From: Paenibacillus sp. LS1
GTDB taxonomy: Bacteria; Bacillota; Bacilli; Paenibacillales; Paenibacillaceae
DNA: 64,000 nt
Direction: 5' to 3'
Assembly (NCBI RefSeq): GCF_026013365.1
Contig: NZ_JAPDOE010000004.1
Span: forward strand, 124,001 to 188,000
Part shown: one piece after another, positions 26,717-35,384 of the stretch
How the letters are laid out: every line of letters starts with the position of its first letter
How positions within the stretch are numbered: the first letter of the stretch is position 1
Notes under the pieces: generated by a model
The model's database searches: none
The model's input: only the letters and a program-made list of their open reading frames with translations
Told to the model about the DNA's origin: nothing
Program-made: the position numbers and the translations under genes

Positions 26717-27451
26717 ATGCCGATTACAATATTGCTCGCAGATGATCATGCGATGGTGAGACGAGGGCTACATGTTTTTTTGACCACGCAACAAGATATG
26801 AAGGTTGTTGGAGAAGCATCGAACGGGCAGGAAGCATTGGAGCAGGCGGAAGCATTAAAACCCGACGTGGTATTAATGGATCTGCATATGCCGGTTATGG
26901 ACGGAATTGAAACAGCCAGACGGTTGCGTACGTTAATGCCAGAAACACGAATCATTGTGCTCACATCGTTTTCCGATCAGGATCATGTCGTTCCTGCTGT
27001 TCGCGCAGGGGTGAAAGGATATCTGCTCAAGGATATAGAACCAGAGGATTTGGCCGTAGCCATTCGTAATGTGCATGCAGGTCAGGTAGAATTACATCCT
27101 GCCGCAGCAGGTCAATTGATGCATGTGATGGCTTCATCCGATTGGTCTATAAATGAACAACAACCACAGCATATACCGACAGATCGGTCAGCAGACAATC
27201 AACATCAGGAGCCAAAGCAGGCTGGAAAATCAAATGAAACATCCCTTGGTGGTCCAGATATGCTCACTCGCCGTGAACAAGAAGTCTTGGGGCTGATTGC
27301 GCAAGGGCTGAGCAACAAGGAAATTGCGGTTCAATTAGTCATCACAGAAAAAACGGTCAAAACCCATGTCAGTCATTTGCTGGACAAACTCGGGCTGGCG
27401 GATCGGACACAAGCGGCTCTTCATGCCGTAAGAAATGGCTGGGTCGTCTGA
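26717..27451 (+). CDS. NarL/FixJ-family response regulator
   Basis: A 244-aa protein. The receiver domain has the acidic pair Asp9/Asp10, phospho-acceptor Asp55 (VVLMDLHMP) and Lys near 105. A Gln/His-rich linker (about 150-180) follows. The LuxR helix-turn-helix (LTRREQEVLGLIAQGLSNKEIA) is at 185-235. Cognate of the kinase upstream. The signal and regulon are not visible, although the adjacent flavin reductase/VOC genes could be targets. Confidence 0.93.
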   Translation: MPITILLADDHAMVRRGLHVFLTTQQDMKVVGEASNGQEALEQAEALKPDVVLMDLHMPVMDGIETARRLRTLMPETRIIVLTSFSDQDHVVPAVRAGVKGYLLKDIEPEDLAVAIRNVHAGQVELHPAAAGQLMHVMASSDWSINEQQPQHIPTDRSADNQHQEPKQAGKSNETSLGGPDMLTRREQEVLGLIAQGLSNKEIAVQLVITEKTVKTHVSHLLDKLGLADRTQAALHAVRNGWVV

Positions 27452-27486
27452 CCAATTCCGACATATCTTCATACTTAAGTCGTATA

Positions 27487-27514
27487 AACTCAACCTAAAG
27501 GTTGAGTTTTTTGG
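27487..27514 (+). terminator. terminator of the two-component operon
   Basis: AACTCAACC (27487-27495) pairs perfectly with GGTTGAGTT (27500-27508), followed by a T-run. Confidence 0.85.
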
Positions 27515-27644
27515 TATTTCAAGTTAAGTCTATCTGCTGACGAATTGGCTGCGGAAGAAAGGTAAGATAAAGATAGCCAAAGATGGATCGGTTGAAGGAA
27601 CGTTAAATTCAAAAACAATAAAAAAACCAAGGAGAGTGACATGG

Positions 27645-28220
27645 ATGAATATCGTTATTTTGGCAGGTAGCAATCGGAACAATGCAACCAGTACACGTTT
27701 GGGAGAATACGCAGTGGAGATTATTCGGGCTCAGGGGCATCAGGCCAGCTTGTTTGATCTGTATCAGACGCCCCTTCCATTCTACGCGCCAGATGAGAAA
27801 CAAGCGGATCATGAACATCTGGCAGACCTGAACACGCGTATGCTTGAGGCAGACGCCATCATCCTGTCTACGCCAGAGTATCATGGCAGTATTAGCGGTG
27901 TGCTCAAAAATGCACTGGATCACCTGAGCCAGGCTCATTTCAGTGGCAAGCCCGTCCTGTCCATCAGCTCCTCTGGTGGAGCGGTGGGGGTAAGTTCGCT
28001 TTTACAGCTGCAAGCGATTGTTCGCAATCTGCATGGCATCAATGCCCAGGAGTGGATTTCCATTGGTGGTGCGCAGCGCAGACGATTCGAAGCGACATTT
28101 GACGGATACGAGGAGTACGAAGGCAGTCAGGATATAGAGGACCGGGTGCAGCGGGTCATTGGATCATTTTTAAATCTGGCCGAGACGTTAACGAATGCGC
28201 GGAATTCATCCATGAGTTGA
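27645..28220 (+). CDS. NAD(P)H-dependent FMN reductase
   Basis: A 191-aa flavodoxin-fold reductase. The N-terminal phosphate loop is LAGSNRNNATST, and STPEYHGSISGVLKNALDHL (about 75-95) is the signature of the azoreductase/chromate-reductase group. AAGGAG lies ten bases before the ATG at 27645. Encoded ahead of two VOC proteins, an arrangement often seen in quinone/aromatic stress clusters. Confidence 0.85.
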   Translation: MNIVILAGSNRNNATSTRLGEYAVEIIRAQGHQASLFDLYQTPLPFYAPDEKQADHEHLADLNTRMLEADAIILSTPEYHGSISGVLKNALDHLSQAHFSGKPVLSISSSGGAVGVSSLLQLQAIVRNLHGINAQEWISIGGAQRRRFEATFDGYEEYEGSQDIEDRVQRVIGSFLNLAETLTNARNSSMS

Positions 28221-28262
28221 GAACGAAAAGGAAATTGGGAAAAGGAAAAGAGGTTGAACATC

Positions 28263-28721
28263 ATGATTACAGGCATATTTGAAACACATTTGAACGTAAC
28301 AGATCTGGAGAGATCCCATCATTTCTATGAAACGGTCCTGGGTTTACCCCATGCCTATGGGCAGAATGAACGCGGGAACTCCTTCTATTGGATCGGTGGA
28401 AAAGGCAATGCCATGCTGGGATTGTGGCAAAAGGAACCTTCCGAGGTACAGCGTCAGCACTTTGCTTTTCATGTATCTCTGGAGGATATGAAACATGCGG
28501 TGGCTCACTTGGAGAACAAAGGGATTAAGACACAGAACTTCCTGGATGATGATATTGGTGAACTGTACGTCTTCGGCTGGATGCCCGCGGTATCTGTATA
28601 TTTTACCGATCCAGATGGTCATTCGCTTGAATTCATCGCCATGCTCCCGGATGAAGCAAAGCCTGAGCTAGGCATGGTGCCATGGAGTCAGTGGGAGGAG
28701 ATGCAGGAGAAGATCGTATGA
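28263..28721 (+). CDS. VOC (glyoxalase/dioxygenase) family protein
   Basis: 152 aa with the two beta-alpha-beta-beta-beta modules of the VOC fold. Likely metal ligands are His in FETHLNV, His in FAFHVS and Glu in SLEFIA. YFTDPDGHSLEF is the standard C-terminal signature. The ATG at 28263 is chosen with AGAGGT upstream. Overlaps the next gene by 4 bases. Substrate unknown. Confidence 0.8.
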   Translation: MITGIFETHLNVTDLERSHHFYETVLGLPHAYGQNERGNSFYWIGGKGNAMLGLWQKEPSEVQRQHFAFHVSLEDMKHAVAHLENKGIKTQNFLDDDIGELYVFGWMPAVSVYFTDPDGHSLEFIAMLPDEAKPELGMVPWSQWEEMQEKIV

Positions 28722-29353
28722 TGATCGAAGAATTACAGTTATATACAGCACGGCTGGAGGACCTCAAGCACTTTTATCGTGATACGTTGGGAATGGAGGT
28801 GTTCAGTGTCACGGATCAGGCCTTCAACCTACAGGTTGGAAGGACAAAGATGATTTTCAAGCAGAGTGAAACAGATCGTGAGCCCTTCTACCATGTGGCA
28901 TGGTTGCTTCCGACGAATCGGTTCAAGGAAGCGAAGCAGTGGGCTGCATCACGTGTTGTTTTAAGCAGGGAAGAAGATCGGGATGAGACGTACTCTGCTA
29001 CTTGGAACTCTCATTCTCTCTATTTCGAAGATCCGGCAGGCAATATTATCGAGCTAATTGCTCATCATCGTATTCAGAACGAGAGTGACCATGACTTCTT
29101 GACTAAAGATATATTACAGGTGTGTGAAGTTGGCCTGGTGACGGATGATGTTCTGTCTACGGTGAATGAGCTTCAGCAGATGGGACTCACGCGCTGGGGT
29201 GAGGTTAGTGAAACCTTTGCCCCTGTAGGGGATGTGCATGGTCTGTTTATTGTGGTGAAGAAGGATCGGACGTGGTTTTTCTCTACGCAAAAAGCACAGA
29301 TCTATCCGCTGGAAGTGTCCATTCGTGACGTGGGCAGGCTTCGAATCGGATAA
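28718..29353 (+). CDS. VOC-family protein, two-module
   Basis: 211 aa. The first half has QLYTARLEDLKHFYRDTLGM and YFEDPAGNIIELIAHH, a clear VOC module. The second half (CEVGLVTDDVLSTVNELQQMGL) starts a further, diverged module. The first beta strand carries LQLYTA where a His ligand is expected, so it may have altered metal binding. Translationally coupled (ATGA) to the preceding VOC gene. Confidence 0.75.
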   Translation: MMIEELQLYTARLEDLKHFYRDTLGMEVFSVTDQAFNLQVGRTKMIFKQSETDREPFYHVAWLLPTNRFKEAKQWAASRVVLSREEDRDETYSATWNSHSLYFEDPAGNIIELIAHHRIQNESDHDFLTKDILQVCEVGLVTDDVLSTVNELQQMGLTRWGEVSETFAPVGDVHGLFIVVKKDRTWFFSTQKAQIYPLEVSIRDVGRLRIG

Positions 29354-29441
29354 AATTTGTATTGCAGAGCAAAACGGGCATATGTGGAGCCATTCCATCA
29401 TGTTATAGAAGTAAACGCTTTATTTGTTAATTAGGATAGAT

Positions 29442-29631
29442 AAGTTGAACTGAATTTACACGATAACGGAGAGGACAGAAAAAACCTGAAAAAGCGAAGG
29501 TAAAAGCTTTCTGAAAGAAAGCTACTTTGTAAGCATAATCTCACATTTATCGCCGGATGTTCCCTTAGGAAAGGGAATCGAAAAAAATTGGGGATAACAG
29601 AGATTGGAAGATAGTTCTGTCAGGCTTACAG
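29442..29631 (+). repeat. dispersed foldable repeat, copy D
   Basis: The left end AAGTTGAACTGAATTTACACG is intact, with AGAGGACAG, AGCTTTC/GAAAGCT and the conserved GGGGATAACAG. The right inverted end is missing: the element stops after GTTCTGTCAGG and a coding region begins about ten bases later. Confidence 0.65.
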
Positions 29632-29641
29632 ATGATGAAGG

Positions 29642-30604
29642 GTGGTGGCAAGCTTGGATCGACGTTTGTTGGAAGAAGGACTAGCGATTATCGTTTCCAG
29701 TCGTGAGCGTACAGGAGATCTGTGGCATGCCCATTATGGGGCGGGTGCGATTGCGGCATATTTTTGGGTACGGGAAAATCGTCTCACTGCCCTTGCCGCC
29801 GGCAGTGTTACCGCCGAAGCAAAAGCCATGCTTCGCCAGCATGGAGTCAGCCCTGGTCAGACCTCTCCGATTGGTGAAATGATGCCCAGGGAAGATGCCG
29901 AAGCGCGTATTACGGACGCATTGGATCGAACGATTGGAGAGCTGCACTGGGTTGGACACCAGGCCATCTACGGGGCAATCAGTCTGAAAGCCATTCGCGA
30001 ACTGGATGGATGGGGTACTGCCGAGGATATTGGTCGGCTGGTTGAACTGATCGATTCATTCGATCGAACTATCCCGGGAAGATCATGGATGAACACAACC
30101 GTGAAAGAAATTCGCAGTTTGAAGCCGGAGAAGAGCGATGGTTTCCCTGAGATTGAAGATCCAACGCAATTGTCACGTCTGATTCTGGAAGAGCTTGGTG
30201 CGTTCCAGACTATCTATCACGCGGAAGCGCATCATGACCTGATCGGCCATATGCTGACCTATGGACATGCGCTTAATATATTATATGAATTGGGTTATCC
30301 GGCATTATTCCACAAAGGCATTCCGCCTTTCCTTACGATGGTAAAGGCGCTACGCTTAAGCCGAGATGTGAACAGCGAACAGGAGATGCCGACACTGCAA
30401 TCACCTGTAGACTTGCTGCCACTGGAGCGGGCGGAACGATCGGTGGCGCTCCCCCATGAATTGGAATACTGGCTCACCGACAGACGTTCTCGTGACTGGT
30501 ACGGCGGTCATGTGTTCAAATTCCCGTTCAGCTTCTATCATCATGCCAAGAACGGGGAGCCCGTACCGGAAACGTGGGAAAACTTTCGTTATATCATTGC
30601 GTAG
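29642..30604 (+). CDS. uncharacterised 320-aa protein
   Basis: A long, well-formed reading frame closed by a strong terminator. I do not recognise the family. It is soluble and His-rich around residues 195-215 (YHAEAHHDLIGHMLTYGHALN) with a W-YGGH motif near the end (DWYGGHVFKFPF), which suggests a metal or cofactor site. The start is uncertain: GTG 29642, GTG 29645 or TTG 29654, the last best spaced from an AAGGGTGG. Repeat D abuts the start, so upstream signals may have been replaced. Confidence 0.65.
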   Translation: MVASLDRRLLEEGLAIIVSSRERTGDLWHAHYGAGAIAAYFWVRENRLTALAAGSVTAEAKAMLRQHGVSPGQTSPIGEMMPREDAEARITDALDRTIGELHWVGHQAIYGAISLKAIRELDGWGTAEDIGRLVELIDSFDRTIPGRSWMNTTVKEIRSLKPEKSDGFPEIEDPTQLSRLILEELGAFQTIYHAEAHHDLIGHMLTYGHALNILYELGYPALFHKGIPPFLTMVKALRLSRDVNSEQEMPTLQSPVDLLPLERAERSVALPHELEYWLTDRRSRDWYGGHVFKFPFSFYHHAKNGEPVPETWENFRYIIA

Positions 30605-30626
30605 ATGGAACCAAGAATATGAAAAC

Positions 30627-30665
30627 AACAAGCACTTGCCAAAGCTGGCAGGTGCTTGTTTTATT
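30627..30665 (+). terminator. strong terminator
   Basis: AACAAGCACTTGCC (30627-30640) pairs with GGCAGGTGCTTGTT (30647-30660, one wobble), followed by TTTATT. Confidence 0.85.
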
Positions 30666-30924
30666 GGAGCTTTTGGAGAATGTCTTCAAAGTTACTGAAA
30701 GTGAAAGCCGAAGCAGATCCGAACGTACCCGGAGCAGGTAAGTTCACAGCTTCATGAGTGTATGGTCGGAAGGGGTATGCTCTCGTTTGCGTGCGTGAGC
30801 AAGTGCTCAAGACGTTACCGCAAACGCGGATATTTTTCCTATGAAAAGCTCTGTTAGAGGCGGGGTTCGAAGTCGTTTTAACGGCTCTTGCTTGGAGCAG
30901 AACATGAAGCGAGAGCTAACGAAT

Positions 30925-31095
30925 CTGAGACGTCTTATTCAAGGATTTGAAGCACTTCACAAATCTAAGAAACCTGAGACACGCTATATTAGAATAAAAA
31001 GCTGTTTTCGGCGTTTTTGTCAGGGCATTTTAGGAAATAGCGTGTCTGATGTTCCTTACAATTTAAAAAGAGGACCCAAAGGCCAAATAAGACGT
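30925..31095. repeat. nested inverted repeats in a gene-free stretch
   Basis: ACGTCTTATT (30930-30939) is the inverse of AATAAGACGT (31086-31095). Within it, AGACACGCTAT (30977-30987) is the inverse of ATAGCGTGTCT (31037-31047). Each right arm is followed by a similar GTTCC. The region 30666-31300 has no convincing gene; a 109-codon frame across it is discounted. Confidence 0.55.
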
Positions 31096-31312
31096 TCTGT
31101 GTTCCTTAGAAAATCATCTACCTATTCGCCAGGATTAGCGGGTCTGAAATTCAAGAGGTTTGGACGCTGACATCCATCACCGTATAGCTTGCCTGAATTG
31201 AAAGACGCACTTTAGCTTTATACAGATTAAAACCGACAATTAACCGCCATAGAGACAACTACATTCATGCGTATTTCATCCCGATTACCATCAGCACGAG
31301 TGGGCAAAGGCG

Positions 31313-31400
31313 GTAAGATGGTATTATCGGATCAGCAGCAAAGAGGACACACCGACAGCTCATACGCTAAAGTACAGACCGGCCATCGAGCCGGTTTTTT
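31313..31400 (+). promoter_or_regulatory. leader-like element, copy 1 (upstream of the DUF4127 gene)
   Basis: Closely matches 33870-33956: GTAAGAT.GTATTATCGGATCA, then AGCAA..GGAC.CACCGA.AGC, CATACGCTAA and a terminator (ACCGGC 31378-31383 / GCCGGT 31390-31395, six T). The order (conserved domain, then terminator, then gene 70 bases on) is that of an attenuator or riboswitch. Not matched to any class I know. Confidence 0.5.
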
Positions 31401-31469
31401 AATTCGGTGATTGCCTCCTTGCCCTGATCGGGTATTAAAGACTAAATAGATAACAGGAGGCTACGTGAT

Positions 31470-33320
31470 ATGAAAACAGTATTGTATGTTCCACTGGATG
31501 ATCGTCCAGCGAATCTGGATGATGTGATTGTGCAAGGGAAAGCAGCCGGTATCCATATCGTTACACCAAACCTGAGTGATCTTAAGAATCGTCTGGACTC
31601 GGAGAAAACCGTAAATGGCACTACGCTGCTCGGCACCTCCACGCCAGTGTATGGTAAACCATCCAACATTCATGACTTTATTCTGAAACATGCTGCCAAA
31701 GTCGACGGATTCATTATCTCATCCGATATGCTTGCCTATGGCGGTCTGATTGGCAGTCGTCAGCTCCGCGAAGATGGGGGAGGTACCTATCCGGAATACG
31801 ATGAGGAAACCACTCGTTTACTGGATGTGATCCGGGTGATCAAGCAGAAATATCCGCGCAAACCCGTATTCGTAATGGATACCATTATGCGTCTGGCTAC
31901 AACCTCGTTTGCAGATGGCTTGGCGCTTGATGCATATAATGAGTCCCGTGCATTGATGCAGCAGCCACGTCAGACGTACACCGAGTTTGAAGATATTATT
32001 CAAGGTTATAACCAATCCCCGGATGGGGTGGAGTATGGGACAACGACCTATTTTGATAAAGAACAATATTACAACACAAGACAGCATAAATTCAAAACGA
32101 ATCTATACATTCTGGATCAGCTGACCCGCACAGGTTATATCGATTTCCTCGCGGTTGGCGTCGACGATGCCAACACGCAGGGTGTTCAGATCAATGAAAT
32201 CAAATACGTGGAAGCACGGATCAATGAATGGCTCGGTGGAACCAATGGACAAAATCCAGATCGTGCTATCATCCTGCCGGATGCAGATGGTCTGGGGCAC
32301 GCATTGGTCGCTCGCATGGCGAACCAGTTGTTCCGAGGCGGTGCGAAGATACGTTACGGAGTGAAATATTTTGGTCCTCACGGCAATACCATCATTAACA
32401 CATATGAATACATGGATGTACACGAGAATGTGGTTCGTCATGTGGATATTGTGGGCGGTGTGCTTGTGGCAGATTCGGCATATTCTGAACCGGAGGTGGT
32501 GACGGAGGCGAGTGCTGGCTTGGAAAATGAACAGCTGGTGGCTGTATCAGCCGAGGGAGTTGTTCCGTTTGACATGGCCTCCGAACTGGATCGTATGACC
32601 AAGGGTCACTCGGGCAATTCCGGAGACAACACAGGCATCGACATCGAGATTATTGCGATTAGCGCTCTGGATCAGGTGCAGGCTGCGTTGGAGCAGTTGA
32701 CGCTGAATAGTGAGCAAGGTCTGCCTTCGGTATTGATTGATTTTGTGGGTAAAGGACCAGCCAATGTTGATGTTGCTGAAGCGTTGCTAAACAGTCCGTA
32801 TACCGGGCGGGTTCTGGGATACAGTGCCTGGAATACACCAGGTAACAAGATCGGTATTGCCGTAGGCATGGGACAGTCGAGGTACGCTTTGATCACAACA
32901 GAGAAGCATGAGCATAAGTTGCGAGATGCTATGAATGCGCATGGCTCGCTGTTGTTTAAGCGTTTCCTGAAGGATTATTACTACAAAGCGGTAGCGATTG
33001 CGGACATCCGTACGTATTCCCGAGCCCATGCGCTGTATACCAACGTGGCTACACTTTCGGATCAAAATATGTTGCTGTTCAACTCAGAGGAAGACTATGC
33101 CCATTTGCAAACATTGCTCCGTGATTTGATGCAGACTTATACCACGGCGCTTGCGAATAAAACAGCCTTCCAGACAGGCAATGTGGCGATCAAAGAGATC
33201 TGTGATGGTGAATTGTCTTACGCGACGTATGGCAGTGCGCTGCTGGAATATGCGAATCCAGATTTTATCTGGGGCCGAGCATTTGAGATTACGTTGAACC
33301 CGCAGGTAACGCTGAACTAA
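31470..33320 (+). CDS. DUF4127-family protein
   Basis: 616 aa with AGGAGG nine bases before the ATG. Begins KTVLYVPLDDRPANLDDV, the family signature; other conserved blocks are FIISSDMLAYGGLIGSR (near 90), AVGVDDANTQGVQ (near 230) and ILPDADGLGHALVARM. The Asp-rich motifs suggest a metal- or phosphate-binding enzyme, but no function is established. No signal peptide. A leader-like element lies upstream. Confidence 0.8.
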   Translation: MKTVLYVPLDDRPANLDDVIVQGKAAGIHIVTPNLSDLKNRLDSEKTVNGTTLLGTSTPVYGKPSNIHDFILKHAAKVDGFIISSDMLAYGGLIGSRQLREDGGGTYPEYDEETTRLLDVIRVIKQKYPRKPVFVMDTIMRLATTSFADGLALDAYNESRALMQQPRQTYTEFEDIIQGYNQSPDGVEYGTTTYFDKEQYYNTRQHKFKTNLYILDQLTRTGYIDFLAVGVDDANTQGVQINEIKYVEARINEWLGGTNGQNPDRAIILPDADGLGHALVARMANQLFRGGAKIRYGVKYFGPHGNTIINTYEYMDVHENVVRHVDIVGGVLVADSAYSEPEVVTEASAGLENEQLVAVSAEGVVPFDMASELDRMTKGHSGNSGDNTGIDIEIIAISALDQVQAALEQLTLNSEQGLPSVLIDFVGKGPANVDVAEALLNSPYTGRVLGYSAWNTPGNKIGIAVGMGQSRYALITTEKHEHKLRDAMNAHGSLLFKRFLKDYYYKAVAIADIRTYSRAHALYTNVATLSDQNMLLFNSEEDYAHLQTLLRDLMQTYTTALANKTAFQTGNVAIKEICDGELSYATYGSALLEYANPDFIWGRAFEITLNPQVTLN

Positions 33321-33324
33321 ATTG

Positions 33325-33669
33325 CTATCTCACCATGGGCTCCTCATGTTTGGGATAATCACTGTTATGACTGTACTGCTTAATCTCGCCGTTGTTAAAA
33401 ATGATGTATTGATACTTCGCTTCGGGTTCATCCGCGAATGTTACGAAAGCACCGTAAGGTGCTGCAGAGCTTTTTGAAGAGTACGTACCTTGTACTTCGA
33501 TAAGCTGTTCGGGTGAATAACCCTTCTGTTCAATCAGGTAAGTGGTTACCTGTTGTTCAGCGTCATTTTTCTTGAGCGGATTACCAAGCAGTTCGAAGTA
33601 GGCCCAGCAGGATATCCCGAGTATAAGTGCTAAGATGACAAGTGAAGTGGCCTTGAATGTTTTACTCAT
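33325..33669 (-). CDS. DUF3139-family small membrane-anchored protein
   Basis: 114 aa: an N-terminal helix (LVILALILGISCWAYF), then a small extracytoplasmic domain with NDAEQQVTTYLIEQKGYSPEQLIEVQGTY, the DUF3139 pattern. GAAGGAGAAA lies ahead of the ATG at 33669. Its stop is only 4 bases beyond the convergent DUF4127 stop. Function unknown. Confidence 0.75.
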   Translation of the reverse strand: MSKTFKATSLVILALILGISCWAYFELLGNPLKKNDAEQQVTTYLIEQKGYSPEQLIEVQGTYSSKSSAAPYGAFVTFADEPEAKYQYIIFNNGEIKQYSHNSDYPKHEEPMVR

Positions 33670-33869
33670 AGGTATTTCTCCTTCTTTCACGTAAGCGACA
33701 ATGAATTTAATAATGAAATATTAATATATTTGGGTATATTTATCAATTTAATGCTTAGTTGGTTATTTTTTAAAATGATGCTTCCAGAATCGTCTTTTTT
33801 CCACCCGAACGACTCCCTTAATCGCACCGAAGTCGTACGGAACACCATCCGCGCTAGGAATGAAAGGGT

Positions 33870-33956
33870 GTAAGATTGTATTATCGGATCAATAGCAAGG
33901 GACGCACCGAAAGCACATACGCTAATTTACAGACCGGCCAGGTGGCCGGTCTTTTT
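33870..33956 (+). promoter_or_regulatory. leader-like element, copy 2 (upstream of the tail operon)
   Basis: Second copy of the element at 31313-31400, ending in a 9-bp terminator stem (GACCGGCCA 33932-33940 / TGGCCGGTC 33943-33951) and TTTTT. It stands 132 bases before the first tail gene, so read-through here could gate the whole tail locus. Confidence 0.5.
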
Positions 33957-34087
33957 GATGCGGTGAATGTAGTCCCGGCACTGGTTCGGTCGGAATACGA
34001 CTCTGAGTTAAAAGGGGGAGTCTACTGCTGCTGCATTGTCGCTGCATGGTGTGGGCAGATCTCAAACTTGCAGCCAAAGGGGGCGAA

Positions 34088-35017
34088 ATGAATGTGTCTA
34101 TGAATAATGAGACTAGCACTGCCGTGAGTACCAGTAAAATGAGTACGCTCATTAAAAAAACGCTGAAACAGAAGCTGGCGGTACTTGTTCCAGAGTGGAA
34201 CGGTCGTGTGCTGGATGTACCTGCGTCAGGCGAAGTGTTGGCCGGGCCTTGTGCAGTCGTTGCGTTTGCCGAAGAAGTGCCGAAGTCTGCTTGGGCGGGA
34301 TATCGACGGATTATTAAAATCTCACCCTACGCTCGCCCGGAAGATGGTGGCGCTGAACAAGTGGAAGCTTGGTCAGCGGATCTAATCGAAGGGTTGCACC
34401 AGGTAAGACTGGTGGATGAAGCAGGCGAGGCCTTCACTTGCATCTATTTGGGTTCTTCAGATAGTGACCGGGTGGATGCAGAGTCTGGAATGTTTACGCG
34501 CAGTCTGCGGTTCGGAGTGTATGTTCCCGAAGACTCGGGAGCTGCTCTCGTTGAATCAGAGGATGCGTGGCTAGCTGCGCTTCAAGACTGGACACAGCAA
34601 GAGCTTGGCTCGAACTGGTCGGTATATGGGGATGTCTGGCCCGGTGGATATGAGATGCCGTCTGTGTTATGGCGATTGGCTGGATGCAGCACGTCTGTGG
34701 CGGGCACTTCGGCATTGGAGGTTCGACAACAGTGGATTGGGCATGTGCTAACTGATCATTCGGTGTTAACACGCCAGACCGTTACTCGGTTGGTCCAGCA
34801 ACTTGCAGTGCAATCTCGTCTTGCCATCACTGAAACGGGTGGCGAAGAACACGAAGGTAACACAAGGTATGTGACGGTGGATGAGGTCACGGCAGATCTG
34901 CAGACGGATGCATATCTGAATGGACAGATTCGCCTGACGTTGCAACAGCGGATTCGTCGTCCGGGTACGAATGTGCCTTTCATTCGTGAGATTCACCATA
35001 GCAAAGGCATGGAGTAA
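34088..35017 (+). CDS. module A: putative tail-completion protein
   Basis: 309 aa; first gene of tail module A. AAAGGGGGCGAA directly precedes the ATG. No clear family is recognised by eye. Its position before the YkzM-like and sheath genes is where PBSX encodes XkdI/XkdJ, and module B has a 143-aa tail terminator there. The C-terminal half has strand-rich segments (TRYVTVDEVTADLQTDAYLNGQIRLTL) like small tail proteins. It may combine two roles. Confidence 0.5.
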   Translation: MNVSMNNETSTAVSTSKMSTLIKKTLKQKLAVLVPEWNGRVLDVPASGEVLAGPCAVVAFAEEVPKSAWAGYRRIIKISPYARPEDGGAEQVEAWSADLIEGLHQVRLVDEAGEAFTCIYLGSSDSDRVDAESGMFTRSLRFGVYVPEDSGAALVESEDAWLAALQDWTQQELGSNWSVYGDVWPGGYEMPSVLWRLAGCSTSVAGTSALEVRQQWIGHVLTDHSVLTRQTVTRLVQQLAVQSRLAITETGGEEHEGNTRYVTVDEVTADLQTDAYLNGQIRLTLQQRIRRPGTNVPFIREIHHSKGME

Positions 35018-35183
35018 ACGTTAGTCGAGAGGAACCTTCTATATAAGGGTGGTTCCAGATTATAGCTTTGAGTAGATTGGTTTAGCTTCAAATTCATAGG
35101 TTCATAGGATCAAAAATTCATAGGTCAACCTTAAAGATCAACGATTCACGAAATTAGTAGTCCAACAATGAGGTGAGAAGGCA

Positions 35184-35384
35184 ATGGCAAGCTCAGTGAA
35201 AAAAAGCAAACAGACAGCCCCGCGGTATACACGGGCAGAACTGATGAATCATGCAGAAGCCCTCTTTGCCGTTAAGGCAGAGGTGCTGTACGGTGCGCTG
35301 TACGAAGCGGCGCAAGAGACGTTTTCCATTGAAGAAACGCAGGAACGAATTAACCAATTTATGAAAGTGAAGGTGAAGGGATAA
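35184..35384 (+). CDS. module A: YqzN/YkzM-like small protein
   Basis: 66 aa; basic N-terminus, then YTRAELMNHAEALFAVKAEVLYGALYEA and FSIEETQERINQFMKVKVKG. PBSX has a YkzM protein in the same place, before the sheath gene. Module B has a counterpart with the same ending pattern (EEAQ..I.QFM). Stop overlaps the sheath ATG by one base. Function unknown; always ahead of sheath in this class. Confidence 0.75.
   Translation: MASSVKKSKQTAPRYTRAELMNHAEALFAVKAEVLYGALYEAAQETFSIEETQERINQFMKVKVKG

Noticed and set aside
30841..31170. 109-codon ORF, basic peptide
   Set aside because: It runs through nested inverted repeats, has no ribosome site and no recognisable domain.
31313..33956. The two leader-like elements as attachment sites flanking an insertion
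   Set aside because: They are only similar, not identical, contain conserved terminators and stand in front of genes; no integrase is present. Not fully excluded.
33870..33956. c-di-GMP-I riboswitch
   Set aside because: A GGGACGCA-like stretch is present, but the rest of the conserved core and the tetraloop/receptor are missing.
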